A stretch of DNA of 64,000 bases from Lentinus brumalis (lineage: Eukaryota > Basidiomycota > Agaricomycetes > Polyporales > Polyporaceae): the NCBI GenBank assembly GCA_001792895.1, contig MARA01000033.1:124001-188000 (forward strand), read 5' to 3'. The notes beneath the pieces are model-generated. The model searched no databases and was not told where the DNA came from. It was given only the letters and a program-made list of their open reading frames with translations. Shown in pieces: positions 51,601-63,253 of the stretch; the first letter of the stretch is position 1, and every line of letters starts with the position of its first letter. The position numbers and the translations under genes are program-made.

Positions 51601-52479
51601 CGTTCGCTTCCGCGCGGCACAGCGCTGTGAATGGCATCACACGCAAGGATGCGAGTGTCGAGAAGGCGGCCGTTGTGGTGAAGACTGAGGCCGATGCACT
51701 GGACGACCTCGCTGCGTCCTTTATCTCCGAGACTCTGCACGCTGCAGCCGCCTCTCCAAGTACCCCCTCTCCGCCATCACCGACGACTGCAGCAGCTGCC
51801 GCGGGGACGTTCACCGCTCCCGTGCAGACGGCGACGGCCCCGCCGCCGTCAGTGTTCCGGCACACAAGCCGACAGCCCCGGTCCTGATTCCGCTCTCGGA
51901 GGAGCAGAAGCAGATCAAGCAGAAGAAGTGGTTCGAGCTCGTCACCACCAGCAAGTCACTGTTCGGGAAGATCGCCGCGGCGAAGACGAGGGAAGAGAAG
52001 GACCTCCTGATGCGCCTCCTGCGGGCGAAGACCAAGTAAGCTCCTGTTTCTCGTGCGCGTGTGCGGCTCCATGCGAGGCCAGGGGGAGGGGCGAGAGTGA
52101 GCAGGATCGCGGGCGGCTGAAACGTTGCATGCTTTCGCTTCACAGGGCCGCAGACGATCTCAAGCGCGAAATCGATTCGGGGATGGTCGTCATCCCCTCG
52201 GCCACCGATGCAGCATCTACCGCACCTTCTGTGGCCTCAACGGCGACTGCGTCCGCGACCCCGACCCCAGTGCCGAGCTCGCGGATGTCCTCGGCCACGC
52301 CCACGCCAGCGCCAACCGGACCGCCCACACCAACAGGGACGTCAACGGGCCCGCAAAAGAGGAAGACATCGCCGCCGACGGGCGCGCCAGCGCCGTCTTT
52401 CTCGGGGCGGTGGCCCGAGACCGCGCGCGAGATGATGATCATCGTGAGCGACGACGAGGACTCCGACTACGGCTACTAG
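48700..52479 (+). CDS. Large uncharacterised nuclear-type protein with RRM-like segment, three bases short
   Basis: The proposed exons are 48700-48791, 48845-48948, 49386-52035 and 52146-52479, for about 1,060 residues. Exon 1 encodes an acidic start (VVSDEEDAAFVENELS). Exon 3 carries a Lys-rich tract (GGGKKKKKQKKERQ), long Pro/Ser regions and one folded segment FTLVMAHLPKKFRTTHFVMS ... TKNGKALVEWVGARAVESAF that looks like an RRM. After it come EEGEIEEGEVIEV, an acidic run with DMDMDMDMSS, a helical stretch (EEQKQIKQKKWFELVTTSKS) and the tail IIVSDDEDSDYGY. Exon 3 needs one extra base at each of three runs (G 50627-50629, C 50982-50986, C about 51838-51841) to stay in frame. The low complexity and charge pattern suggest a nuclear RNA- or chromatin-associated protein; that is inference. 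The first two exons are less certain than the rest. Confidence 0.65.
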
Positions 52480-53757
52480 TGCGTGGTCTGCGTCGGGCCT
52501 CGTCCGTCGGTGAGAGGTGAGAGGTAAGGTCGTGTCGTGTGCAGTGCGTGCCGCCTTGCCCGCGCGGAGGTACTGTATAGTTTGCATATTGCAAGTGGAA
52601 CGTGGACCGTGGAACGTGAAGGAAGGTACACAGCTAGTACTACGACACACACCGATACGTACCCGTCCGTACACGTACCCGTACATGCCAGCGGGGCAGC
52701 AGCGTCCGCGCGAGGGAGTACCCCATCCTCTCCTGCCCCCCTCGAAGTCTAATGTAGTCTCCCACCCACGCAGGAGCCCCGCGCGCTCCTTGCCCCAAGC
52801 TATCGAGGTGCGCCGCGTCGTCTTGGTCTTGCAGTTGACGTCGCCCCCGCTGTTCTCGTGCTCACCCACCTCTCCGGCTTGCTTGCTTGCAGATTGTACG
52901 AACCGCATATACGCATCGCAGGGCTCCCCATCGCACCAGGCTTGTTTTTCTTCTTCTTTCTCATCGCTTGCTTCTTTGCTCGATGCGCCTTCGCTCGATG
53001 CTGTGGGACGCGGGCACCAGGCCTGCGAGGTCGGCGTCGCCGCCCGCTGCGAGCTCGCAGTGGGCGGGCCGGACCTGGTGGTGCCCGGGTGGCCCGTTGA
53101 CCGTTGGCCGTTGAACACGAAAAACTCAATATTCCGTCGTCGTCTGTATGCATATGTAGTGTACTGCTCGCGTTGTCGTTGTATCGTCGAACTTTTGATC
53201 TCAAATGCACTGCTCCCCTTTGCTCTGATGTCTGTTGCGTGTCGCTGCGTGCTGCGAGGATTGGCGGAGGCTGCACCGTCAACGTCGACTTGAAGGGTAG
53301 GAGTTGTCAGGCTTACGAGGGTCGTGAACTTGAACCTTCTTCGGCCACCTCTCCGCGAGAGATGGTGTGCACTCTTAGCGGCAGTGTGAGGGTGCGAAAC
53401 GAGCGTCCGGCAGTTGGTGGTGGCAGTCCAGTTGCTCCCCATGTCGAGGATTGGTCACCCCTCGAGCATAGCTCAAGACAGACGTATTCAAAAGGAAGGG
53501 CGTGCCAGCATTCAAGAGCCGCTTTCAATTCTCCTGGGCTGAGCCAGTCGTCTGGAGGTCGAGGAGCTGACCATATATGTGTGACGGCACCAGCAGCGGT
53601 TCGGGTCGCGCGTCCGACACGTCCCCCAAATTACAGACCTTCGAACGAGATGGCACCATGGCTCATTGAGGTCGAGCACAGCGGCTGCATTCAATCTACT
53701 CCTCTAGCGAACATTTTCTCCCCTACTCGCGACAGTAATCGACGCTCGGGCACGGAT
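52480..53757. other. Intergenic between convergent genes
   Basis: No supported gene. Long plus-strand open frames here are chance readings; the region lies between two genes transcribed toward each other. Near 52600-52690 there is GTACACGTACCCGTACA-like near-repeat sequence. Confidence 0.5.
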
Positions 53758-54422
53758 CTAGTGGTGCGCCTCGGCCTTGGGCTCGTCGGCCTCGAGGAAG
53801 GCAAGGAACTGCTCCGCGCCAGTCGGGCCGGCCGACTCGCCCTCCGCAGCGGGCTTCGCGGCAGCCGCGAATGTGGGCTCGGCGGCGTCCCAGGCGGAGA
53901 GCTCGCCCGCGAGGTCGGCGGGGAGAGAGGGCGCTTGGGGAGCGGGCGGGAGGGAGTACGATTTGACGACGCCGACGTGTGCGTCCTTGGGCTATAGAGA
54001 TAGACGTACATCAGCATGTGTGTTGGTGCGTATATGGGTACGGGGGGGAGGTGATAGGTTATGGTTCGCGGTGGGTGTGATGATGTCGTGGGTCACGGAA
54101 AATGGGACGCACCGGCGGAGGAGGCTTGTACGCCTTCAACTGCTGAATGTAGAGCTCCTGAACCAGGTCTGCATTTTTTGGTCATGACAGACGCGTCCGA
54201 GGGAGGATGATGCGAGTAATTATGCGTCAGTTCATGCCACGGTGCCCGAGTTTCCAGCGCGCACGCACCTTTCCGCGCTACGGCGGAGGTCGAGAACGCG
54301 CACTGGCGGGAGACCGCACGAGCCTAAAGATCAAAGACGTGTTTAGGGCCCTCGCCGATGTCTCCAACAGCGAGCAAAGGACGTACGGCAACGGAGGCCT
54401 GCCTGAGGACAGCGGAGGACAT
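53758..54422 (-). CDS. ATP14: Mitochondrial F1F0-ATP synthase subunit h
   Basis: The exons are 54422-54387, 54323-54269, 54168-54113 and 53991-53758, giving 126 residues, the usual size. The N terminus (MSSAVLRQASVAARAVSRQ) is a mitochondrial targeting peptide rich in Arg, Ser and Ala. The mature part has the family core KDLVQELYIQQLKAYKPPP followed by KDAHVGVVKSYSLP and an acidic C terminus ending AEAHH. Subunit h sits in the peripheral stalk of complex V at the inner membrane and is needed for assembly. No frameshift. It is head to head with the gene for the ATPase inhibitor, with about 205 bp between start codons. Confidence 0.88.
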
Positions 54423-54627
54423 GGTCGATGGCGGAAGAGGGATGGTCGTGACGTGACGGGACGCCCCGCGTGACATGGCCTCGGTGAGTCTCGGCACGAC
54501 GGCGCCGGCCAGACGCGAGTCGGCGTCTGTCAAGCAGGCCAGCCCGCACGGCGGTCGCGTATATCTCTCCGTTCTCCTCCTCTTCACCCACCATTCACTA
54601 CCACCCTCACCCGCTACCACATTCACG
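54423..54627. promoter_or_regulatory. Bidirectional promoter region of ATP14 and IF1
   Basis: Only 205 bp lie between the two start codons, so the promoters must overlap or be shared. On the plus side GTATATC at about 54556-54562 is a weak TATA-like element some 65 bp before the IF1 ATG, followed by a pyrimidine-rich stretch. No clear element was found for the minus side. Confidence 0.6.
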
Positions 54628-55106
54628 ATGCTTGCAAGAATCGCTGTCCGCTCTGCTGCTCGTGCGCCCCGTGCGGCGATGACCCCCGTTGCGGCACGCT
54701 TCTACTCGGAAAACGCGTTCAAGTGAGTGTTAGCTTTCGCGGACCACACGCGTATCGTATGCTGACGGCATGAGCAGCAAGAAGGAGAAGGCTCACGAAG
54801 GTCAGGGATGACCATGACGGAGCCGAAGGACATGCTCGCTGAACGGATGGCACAGACCAGTATGCTCGCCAGCACGAGAAGGAGCAGCTTGAGAAGTTGA
54901 AGAAGCAGGTGCGTCTCCGTGTACACTCAAGGCTTGATGGTGGCTCATTTGTTTATTTTATTAGATTGCTGACAAGAAGGCTGAGCTCGTACGTGCCATT
55001 TGAGTCAACTGAGGGAAGGCTCTGACGTTCTCATCTCCGTTTCCTACAGGAGCGCCTGCAGCAGGAGCACGACCAGCTGAACAAGGATGCACCCAAGAAG
55101 CAGTAA
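54628..55106 (+). CDS. INH1: Mitochondrial F1-ATPase inhibitor (IF1)
   Basis: The exons are 54628-54722, 54778-54800, 54856-54908, 54965-54988 and 55050-55106, giving 83 residues. A mitochondrial presequence (MLARIAVRSAARAPRAAM) is followed by the inhibitory helix, with the hallmark EDQYARQHEKEQLEKLKKQ, and a coiled-coil C terminus ending KDAPKKQ. Family role: it binds the F1 catalytic interface when the proton gradient collapses and stops ATP hydrolysis. The His in RQHEKEQ is the residue associated with pH dependence in relatives. Two exons are only 23 and 24 nt. Its neighbour, in divergent orientation, encodes a subunit of the enzyme it inhibits. Confidence 0.88.
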
Positions 55107-55758
55107 GCGATGGAGTGCACTACTTGGTTTGGGCTGAGTTTCGGGTGAGTGTATGCGCACCCCGTGCTTGGACTCCTCACCCACGATCGTACGTCGACAG
55201 CAACCTTGCACTTGTGCTATGTGTACTACCAGCTTTGCCGTAATGCATCATCAACGTCCCTGAGCCACTACGTATGCCGCTAGCACGGTCGCTGTTTGTC
55301 TCCGCGCAGCGCGAGCACGTTTCGTCACGCCTGGCTGGAAGTGATACTAATGACCCTACTGTCCACACCCAGCACAACTGCCGCTCCCCCTACATGAGGC
55401 GACACCTGGCGACCCGCTGACGAGGCTCCGTGGGTCTCTTGTGGGTCCCGGGTCTCGACGCGCACGCGGTGTCCCCGAGAGGCTGCTGTGTGAGGATAAG
55501 AGATTCAGATCGGTGGGACCTAGGCAGGAGGCAGACGGGGCGTCGCGTCGCGAACTCTGCTCATGCGCTATCTCAGCCGGCCTCCTACACATTCCTATAC
55601 CGGATCGACAAGTGTCTAGGGGAGACGAACACCTTCCTGCTTTCATTGCGCTGACCGACATACACACCAACAGGCGACGCTAAACTATCGTACATCGGAG
55701 AATATGGCCGTCCATTATCCATGGCCAACTGTCCACACGCGCAGCATACTATATACCC
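55107..55758. other. Intergenic between convergent genes
   Basis: No gene recognised; the region holds the 3' flanks of IF1 and of the hydroquinone reductase gene. Confidence 0.5.
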
Positions 55759-57160
55759 TCACAGCGGGCGGATAGCAGGGACCGGACCGACAGGGACCAC
55801 CTTGTGGGGTTGTTCAGCTGATAATAGCCCTCCTTGATGTGGACAAAGTTGCACGTCTCGGAGAACGCAGGGTTCTTCCAGTACAGCTTGCGCAACCATC
55901 TGGAGGGAGACCGCCGTCAGCCCGATGATAGCACCCACAGATACAGCGGGGATGCTTTCGCTCACAGGTCGATTGCCGGATACCCGTCGCGGATCGTGCG
56001 GATGTTGCACTTGAAGGCGCCGTGGTATGCTACGTCGAAGCGGATCTTGGAGGGCGCGAACGGTCAGCGCCCATCTCGCGCACCACACATGAAGAGAAGA
56101 CATTCGACGCACGATGGTCACGAAGAGACGGACGTCGGCCTCCGTCAACCTGTCGCCTACGAGATAGTCCTTGCCCGTGAGGATCTTCTCGAGGCGGTCG
56201 AGCGAGTCGAAGAGCTTGTAGACGGCCTCTTCGTAGGCTTGCTGGGACCTTGCGAAGCCCGACTTGTAGACCCCGTCTGCAGTTCAGGCGCACCAACAAC
56301 ACAAGTAAGCACGCGGTCTCTGTCGGAAGCCGGTCACGACTACTGACTGTTGACAGTTTCGTAGACCCATCCGTTGAGCTCGTCGATTTCGGCGCGCAGC
56401 TCCTCGGGGTACAGGTCGATCGCGGCCTTGTCGGCGGGGAGGAGATGGTTGAACGCGGTATTGAAGACGCGTATGATCTCCGAGCTCTCGTTGTTGACGA
56501 TCGTCTCGTTCTTCGTGTCCCACAACACAGGGACCGTGAACCTGTTTGCATGTAGAGCCCCTCTCAGTCGCCTCGAGCCAGGCAATACGAGCGGACGACG
56601 GGCGACGCGTACCGTCCGGTGTAGTTGGGCGCCGCTCTGAGGTATATCTGCTTGAGGTTGTCCGAGTCGTAGAACGGATCGCGGTCCGCCCCCGGGAAGG
56701 GATCGACTTTGGCGAAGGGCCAGCCGTTCTCCCCCAGATGCGGGGCTACGACGGAGACACCTGGGGGCGAGCGTATGTCATCTCAGATGCAGCTGCCGCA
56801 TGGAAGGCATGGGCGCGAACTGACCAATGAAGTCTTCTAGGCCCTTCAGTTTGCGAACGATGAGCGTCCGAGTGGCCCACGCTGCCAGCCGTGCGATACG
56901 ACAAAGTTAGCCACCGTTTCCTTCTGACTCTGGATGATCGAACGGCTTACGACACCCGAGAGAGACAAACAGGTGGTAGCGACCTAGGGTAAGTATAAGA
57001 GCTCAGTTCACAGCACTCCATGCAATGCGAGAACCTCGCCTTTTTCGGGCTCGAAACGTCCGCCTTGCTCGATGACGTCCCTAAAGGACGAAGTCGGGCG
57101 GTTAAACGACCCGTCGGGTTTGTTCAACCCCTTGAGAACGTCGGTGGTGGTGGTGCTCAT
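55759..57160 (-). CDS. ECM4: Glutathionyl-hydroquinone reductase (ECM4-type GST), one base short
   Basis: The exons are 57160-57040, 56983-56951, 56881-56825, 56760-56613, 56541-56348, 56276-56113, 56045-55966 and 55899-55759, for about 312 residues. The protein is a Xi-class glutathione transferase that reduces glutathionyl-hydroquinones, in fungi linked to quinone and lignin-derived aromatics. The catalytic Cys is in [16 protein letters not shown], formed across exons 2 and 3; [35 protein letters not shown] and [12 protein letters not shown] follow. Intron 1 appears to use a GC donor (AAAG/GCGAGG), since only that keeps GRYHLF in frame. A four-base run (plus 55806-55809) must be five for [11 protein letters not shown] at the C terminus. 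The ATG at 57160 is the first after which the sequence matches the family. Confidence 0.87.
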
Positions 57161-58014
57161 GGCGACAAGTGCTTGCAAGTATACGATGGGAGTGCCAGTA
57201 CGGTCTGACGTCTGGCTCTGGTACCTCACAGACTTTATAACCTCTCGAACGAGTGCTAGTTGCTTACTCATGGACATTGCCATATGAGTGACTGAGCTGG
57301 GGTTCCCAATGGCGCAATTGGCGCGAGTCAGCACGATTACGACCGCGCATGCAGCGCTCTGGAAGTGTTGCTGCTTGGCAGGCGTATCGAGCAGGAGCAT
57401 TGCTCACAGCGCGACGGGCAGTCGCGCGGGACGCCTGACGGTCTTTGTCACGATTGTACGTTGGCACCCTGTTGACGTGATGGTGTGGTCAGCCTCGCGC
57501 CTCAAGAACACGACGCCATCCACTCATGCATCCAAGAACGTCGAGGTCATGCCTTGATGCCTGCATGTCAGACAGGATATCTTCAAGAATGAGCCTACAC
57601 AAGATATCAGACACATACTTCAGCCCACCGTCGACACATCATCCGTCATTGCCACAGCCAGTCGGAGGTTCTAATCCAAAGAATCTCCATTATGCTCTAT
57701 GACTTCGCGTTACTTATATCATCGTACGATTAACTTCTACAATCTGCGACGCCCGCAAGACCAACGAATCTATGAGGGTGGGAAGGGTAAGGAAGGCATA
57801 GAAGTAGCATCTCGCCCTCTCGCATCTCGCATCTAGATGGAAACCGCGACGCAATGAAGGACGGGGAGAAGAGAGGAAGTGGGTGGTCCTGGGGTACTCC
57901 GAAGACCTCAAAGCCGTACTGAAGACGTGCATACATGTGGTTGGGTTGGAGATGGAAAACAAAGACCGGGTGGGGTGTCAGAGAGCCGGACGGACGGGGC
58001 CCCATGCGGCATGC
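57161..58014. other. Intergenic
   Basis: No gene is recognised. It contains the upstream region of the hydroquinone reductase gene and the 3' flank of malic enzyme, both on the minus strand. Confidence 0.5.
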
Positions 58015-60205
58015 CTACGGGTTATACATCCGCTCCTGCACGAACGCGCGCACCTCCGCGTCCGACATCTTGCGGAGGTCCGTCGAGCGGTCCACGCCCG
58101 CCTTCTGCGCCGCGCGGATCACCGCAAGCGCGATCTCCGTCGAGATCTCGCGGATGCGCTCCACGCGCGGGTACAGCAGGTCGTCCGCGCGCTCGTCCGC
58201 CGTCAGCGCGTCCGCGAGCCCGAGCGACGACGCCTCGACCATCGAGTCCGTCACCGCCGACGCGCGCGCGAGGATCGCCCCGAGGCCGAGCCCGGGAAGA
58301 TGTACATGTTGTTGCCTGCGGTGGAGTGGACGCGGTCAGCCACCGGAATATCAAACACGGAGCGAGGAGATGCAGCGGCCATGGGAGCCAGCACGAAGGG
58401 CAGAGAGGAACGAGACGCACCTTGGCCAGGATACAACATCTTCCCGCCATACTCCTCCTCCGGGAACGGCGAGCCCGACGCGAACAGCACCCTGCCCTGC
58501 GACCACTCGACCGCCTCGTGGAACTCGCACTCCGAGAGCCGCACCGGGTTCGACAGCGGGAAGACGATCGGCCGCGGGTTCAGCGCGGACATCGTCTGGA
58601 TGACAGACTGGTTGAATGCGCCCTGTTCACGGTGGGTGCAATTGCATGTGAGCTCAAAGTCCGCGAGCCGTCGATCAAACGGTGACGGTTGACCGTGTAA
58701 CGCACCTTGGTCGTCGAGAGACCCATCAGCGCGGTCGGCCGCACGAGCTTGATGATCTCCGTCAGGTCGGTCATCGGCGGCCCCTGGTAGTCCGTTCGCG
58801 AGAAGTCTGGGAGTAAGAAGAGGTCAGCGGGAGGCACGGGGCAGGACGCAGACCGAGCAAAGTAGGATCATACGCACACTTCTTGTGCTCCGCCATGGGC
58901 CCGCGGCCGTCAAAGATGAGGCCCTGCGAGTCGACGAGGTAGATACGGTTGCGCGCCTCCTCCGTCGAGAGCCCGTGCAGCTTGAAGAAGCTCATGAGCT
59001 GCATCGCGACGCCCACGCCCGCCGAGCCCGCGCCCAAGAACAGGATGCGGTGGTCCGTGAGCGGGCGGCCGGACGCAGCGGACGAGAGCTTCGCGGCGTT
59101 GATGAAGCCCGAGAGCACGACCGCGCCGGTGCCTTGAATGTCGTCGTTGAAGAGCGGGTAGCGGTGGCGGAAGCGGTCGAGGTACGCGAACGCCTTGTCC
59201 GTCGAGAAGTCCTCGAACTGGATGAGCAGCTTCGGGAAGTGCGCGGCCATCTCCTGCATGAACTCTTCCATGAACTCGTCCGCCTCCTTGGTGGGCACGC
59301 GCTTCTGGCGCAGGCCGAGGTAGAGCGGGTCGTCCAGGAACTTTTGGGTGTCGGTGCCGAGGTCGAGGCAGATGGGGATGGTGGACTCGGGGCGGATACT
59401 GGGCGGCACGATGAGAGGCTGTGGCCAGTCATGAGTGGAGGAGACACGTACCCAGCGCCGGCGACGTAGAGAGACAGCTTGCCGATAGAGATGGGCATAC
59501 CGTTCACACCGAGGTCACCCAGACCAAGGATACGCGAGCCTACATAGTAGGTGTCAGTCACAGACTTCATCCCACCAAGGCATCCAACTCACCATCGGTG
59601 ACGACCGAGATACGAGCCTCGTTGATGCGGGGCCAGTTGCGGAGGATCTTGCCAATGTTGCCCTTGTCTTTGATAGAGATGAACTAGGGGCACAAGTCAG
59701 GAACGTACGAGGGTCAAAGAGACAGCACGACGCACCAAGCCCTCAGGGCGGCGGAAGATTTGCGAAAACTGAAGGCAGGCGTCGCCCACAGTCGGAGTGT
59801 AGATGAGGGGGGTTATTTCCTAAGCGAAGCCACACAGCACCGCCGTCAGCGACAGATGCCAAGGCTCGAGATCCCGCGAAGCATACCGCCATGTTCGCCA
59901 AGCACATGCGGTAGAAGATGCTCGGGTCTGCATCCTTAAGCTGCGAGAGGTAGATGTATTTCTCGATGTTCTTGTCCTTTGAGCGCAGCTGTGCGAGGCA
60001 GCGCTGGTAGTGGATCGCATCGTTGTGCGCGGGAGGGAGGAGGCCGTGTGCAGGCTTGGTCGGCGCTAAAGTGGAGCTGGCGTTGAGTAGCCGCACGATG
60101 GATTTGGGGAAGCCAAGAACAGGGAAGAAGGAACGTACCACCAGCTGAGATTACTTTGAGCTTCTGGACGCCGTTGGACCAGACCGGCGTGAGGACTATA
60201 GTCAT
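58015..60205 (-). CDS. MAE1: NAD-type malic enzyme, one base short
   Basis: The exons are 60205-60139, 60065-59887, 59819-59736, 59683-59593, 59539-59452, 59398-58878, 58806-58706, 58622-58421 and 58315-58015, for about 544 residues. It decarboxylates malate oxidatively to pyruvate. Signature parts: [13 protein letters not shown] with the catalytic Tyr, [20 protein letters not shown], the metal site [15 protein letters not shown], the dinucleotide fold [15 protein letters not shown] and IVFPLSNP. A three-base run in the last exon (plus 58291-58293) needs one more base for [16 protein letters not shown] to join. The frame otherwise holds across nine exons. The short N terminus shows no strong mitochondrial presequence. 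NAD rather than NADP use is inferred from family resemblance. Confidence 0.88.
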
Positions 60206-62328
60206 TTTGCGGCGTTGACGTGTAGCGTGTGTAGGAGAGGGCGATTAGGGTAGCGAGGCGACGGGCGAGAGCGAGGTATAGTGTGCGAGGGTATTATATG
60301 AAGCTATCAGTATTCGTCCAGCAAGAAAAAGCAAGCAATGGTCCAAGAGAAGAGAAGAGACGTGGTACGAGAGCAGGGGGCGCGTTTGGGGAAAGAGAGC
60401 GAGGTGGAAGGCACGGAAAGGATTTATAGCAGACGCCGCCCGCTAGCGTACATAGGTTGGTCTAGATGATCAGCACCTGCCCGCCGGGCACCCTGATGCC
60501 CTCGGACGACGGACGAATGGGCGGTTGGCGACAAGTAAGCTCCCGGAACCGTCGCCGGCAACAGATGACCGCCCAAAATACCCGTAGTGACAGGCACAGA
60601 CACCAGGGCTTCGGAGGGCAGATCATGGTTTCAATCCGGTTCTTCCCTCCGCCGCTGCCCACATCTCCGTCTGCTGGTGACCGCCGCACCCGGCATGCCA
60701 CACCAATCAAGCTGTGAACACTCACCTCGAGCTGCTCGTGTCCGTACCGCGTTCATGGGAAGGAGAACAATCGAGGCGGTGGACCAGACGCGGCGTCGGA
60801 CGATCACGGAGGCAGCCCTAAGACTAGAGTCAATCGAGGCCACAGTCTTCAGCGAGGACAGATATATGGCACGGGGGAAAATGACTCAACTCGTACGCTC
60901 GCCCCACCCCGCGTATCGCATGATAATATGTACGTCGCTCGGGGGCGTTTCTGTTTCACCCTTCACGTCACGGAGGGCCTTCGAGCGAGGCCGGAAGTCC
61001 GCTACAGTGGGGAGCGCGCTCTGGGCGGATGATTCGATGAATGCGCATAGGCGCACCCCGGATCACAGACATACAGTACTGTACTGGCGGGGATAGCGAA
61101 CGGTGGTTCCCGCCTGCGCGGGGTCAGCTGCAGAGACGGAGGTGAAACCGATGGGGATGCGCAAGACGCGATGCGATTGGCAGCGCGGGGTCATCGATGC
61201 ATCAACGGTGCCGTCGCCCATGTACAGGACTTCGACTGTGCGTACAGTTGCATTCGATGGGTACGTCGCAGCCAGGGGCGAGATGGAGGAGCTGGCAAGA
61301 GTTGATGGGTGCTGTGTCGCCGGCGGGAGCAGCGGGATCACGTTCGCAAACTCAGAGTCTGACTGCGAGCTATGTACTGGGGGTGCCGCGCTGCGTTCCT
61401 GCCAAGGCAGCCTCCGAGACCGTAAGACTGAGAGGACAATCACCGTTTGTGAACCCGCTTGCAAGTTGCAACCAGCCATCATGTCCCCCGAAGCTCCTCC
61501 AGACTTCTCATAGGATGTCGAAGACGACAGAACGAAGAACACAGGAAGTTTGAACGCATGTCGTCAACGGTGGACGTACCGAAGGCTGGAGCGCGAGTGC
61601 GAACGGATCGTGTGGAGTGTTTGGTGGGTATAGAGTAGTGGCCCGAAAGGCGTACAGAGCTAGACGGGGTGGTGGTAAGTGCTCAGCCATACCTCCCCGG
61701 CCATAGTCCACATCCTCCTCCCTGACCGCCGCCTCCATCACGTCCGTCCAACAAGGCCCACCGTTATGATCTTCAACTTTCAAGCTTCACCGCCTGGTCG
61801 CAAACACAGCCTCTCATCCCCATATTTTTGACGTCGGGAGTGTGTTCTGGGGTACGAGCAGTTCGTGTGGAAAGCGTAGTACCCCGAACGGCGCAGCCTA
61901 CAGACGGGAGATGCTGGACTTGTGCTGGACAGCCATATGTACCTCCCGCCTCCTTGATCGGCGCCTCCATCTCGAGGTCCCGTCCACCAACGTCGAACAC
62001 CTCACCTCTGCTGCGCAACGAGATGATCTCGACGGCTACTGGACAGCTTGCGGACGATGGGAACGGCGCAGCAAACCTGAGAGTCAGAGGATGAGCAGGC
62101 CACTCACAACGTAGATGTGCTCATTGGCCCAACATCTGGCATGTTCCGCGCTTCGATCGGCAGCTGTATCTGAGGCGCACGCTCACCTCAGCCCCTGCTC
62201 CCGCCCTCGATATACACGCCGCCATGTCTCGCTCTCTCCGCCCACTCTGCCTCTGAACGTCGTGCGCCCGGCTCAAGCTTCAGGTATAATTCACAGAGCA
62301 GGAGTCACGAGTCCAGCTCAACGCGACG
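60206..62328. other. Intergenic, possible exon traces near 61.5-62.1 kb
   Basis: No full gene is supported. TATAAAT on the minus strand at 60422-60428 and TATAAT near 60295 are candidate core elements for malic enzyme. On the minus strand around 61940-62080 an open, splice-flanked segment reads VAVEIISLRSRGEVFDVGG; it may be an exon of an unrecognised gene or a remnant. Confidence 0.4.
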
Positions 62329-63253
62329 ATGTCGAGCACCACCACGACCCCACGACCCCGACGACCCCGTCGCCCCGCCCGCCCCGACCTTCAACTCCAT
62401 CTTCCAGTCGCCTGGCGGGCCCCCGCTCATCCTCGTATGCATCGCCGCGGGCCTCCTCCTCGGCGCCTTCCTCGGCATCCTCCTCATGCGTCGCATGCGC
62501 CCCACCGTCGCCGTCCAGGGCACCCCCGGCCTCCGCGGCTTCCCCGACCCCCAGAAGACGCTCGGTGAGAAGCCCAGGCTGCTCGACGTGCACATCGTGC
62601 CCCGCAGCGACCCCGCGGATATGGTTTGGACAGGAGCAGGAGCGGGAGGGGCGCGGGCGCCGTGGGGAGGCGTATTGGTGAGTCGCACGTCCCCGAGGTC
62701 GTAGGACGGGAGCTCATCCGCGCGCATACAGCCATTTGCAGCGCTCTACCTCCCGTCTGCTGAGACATCCGCTACTGCAGCATCGTCCCCTTCTCCTGCT
62801 CGGACCGAGATATGGCGCAGACAAGTGCTCGCACTCATCCCCGGCCGACTGCGCCCCTCTCGCCGCTCACACGACCCACACGCCTCCCACAAGAGTGCAG
62901 CCGGCACCGGCACCTCGTCTGTCCGCGCAGTGCAGCTCGCGGTCACCGTCTCGATGCCCTCCCCCCACCCGCTATTCACCTCATCTTGGTCGACGAGGAA
63001 TGGGAAGGAGAAACGGCAGTCTAACGAGCGCGAAAAGGACCCGCTCTCCGTGAACGTCTCCCCCGTGAACGACCGCACCGACCCCCCAGACGACGCCCCC
63101 GCCCCCGCTCCCACAGTAAGAGACCACATGCAGCCCGCCGCCGCCAACGACAGCGAGCCCCCCGTCCCCGACTGCTGCATCGGCACGCTCGTCGTCTCCT
63201 ATCGGCCTCCCCCAGGACCTGTGGAGCCGGAGAAGACGACGTCGGTGCCCTAG
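62329..63253 (+). CDS. Small single-pass membrane protein, likely two bases short
   Basis: The exons are 62329-62677 and 62732-63253, for about 290 residues if corrected. A Thr/Pro-rich N terminus leads to SIFQSPGGPPLILV and one hydrophobic helix rich in Leu, Ile, Ala and Gly, then RRMRP and a cytosolic tail with LGEKPRLLDVHIVP. The second half is low complexity and ends VEPEKTTSVP. Basidiomycete genomes hold many such small membrane proteins with an EKPxLxDV segment; their function is unknown. Between the ATG and the helix two single bases seem missing in C runs (about 62348-62351 and 62373-62385), because only then does the ATG join the membrane helix frame. A different start in the helix frame is the alternative. 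Confidence 0.55.

Noticed and set aside
53104..53997. 297-codon plus-strand ORF
   Set aside because: Its second half is the antisense of the ATP14 last exon and the rest has no recognisable feature.
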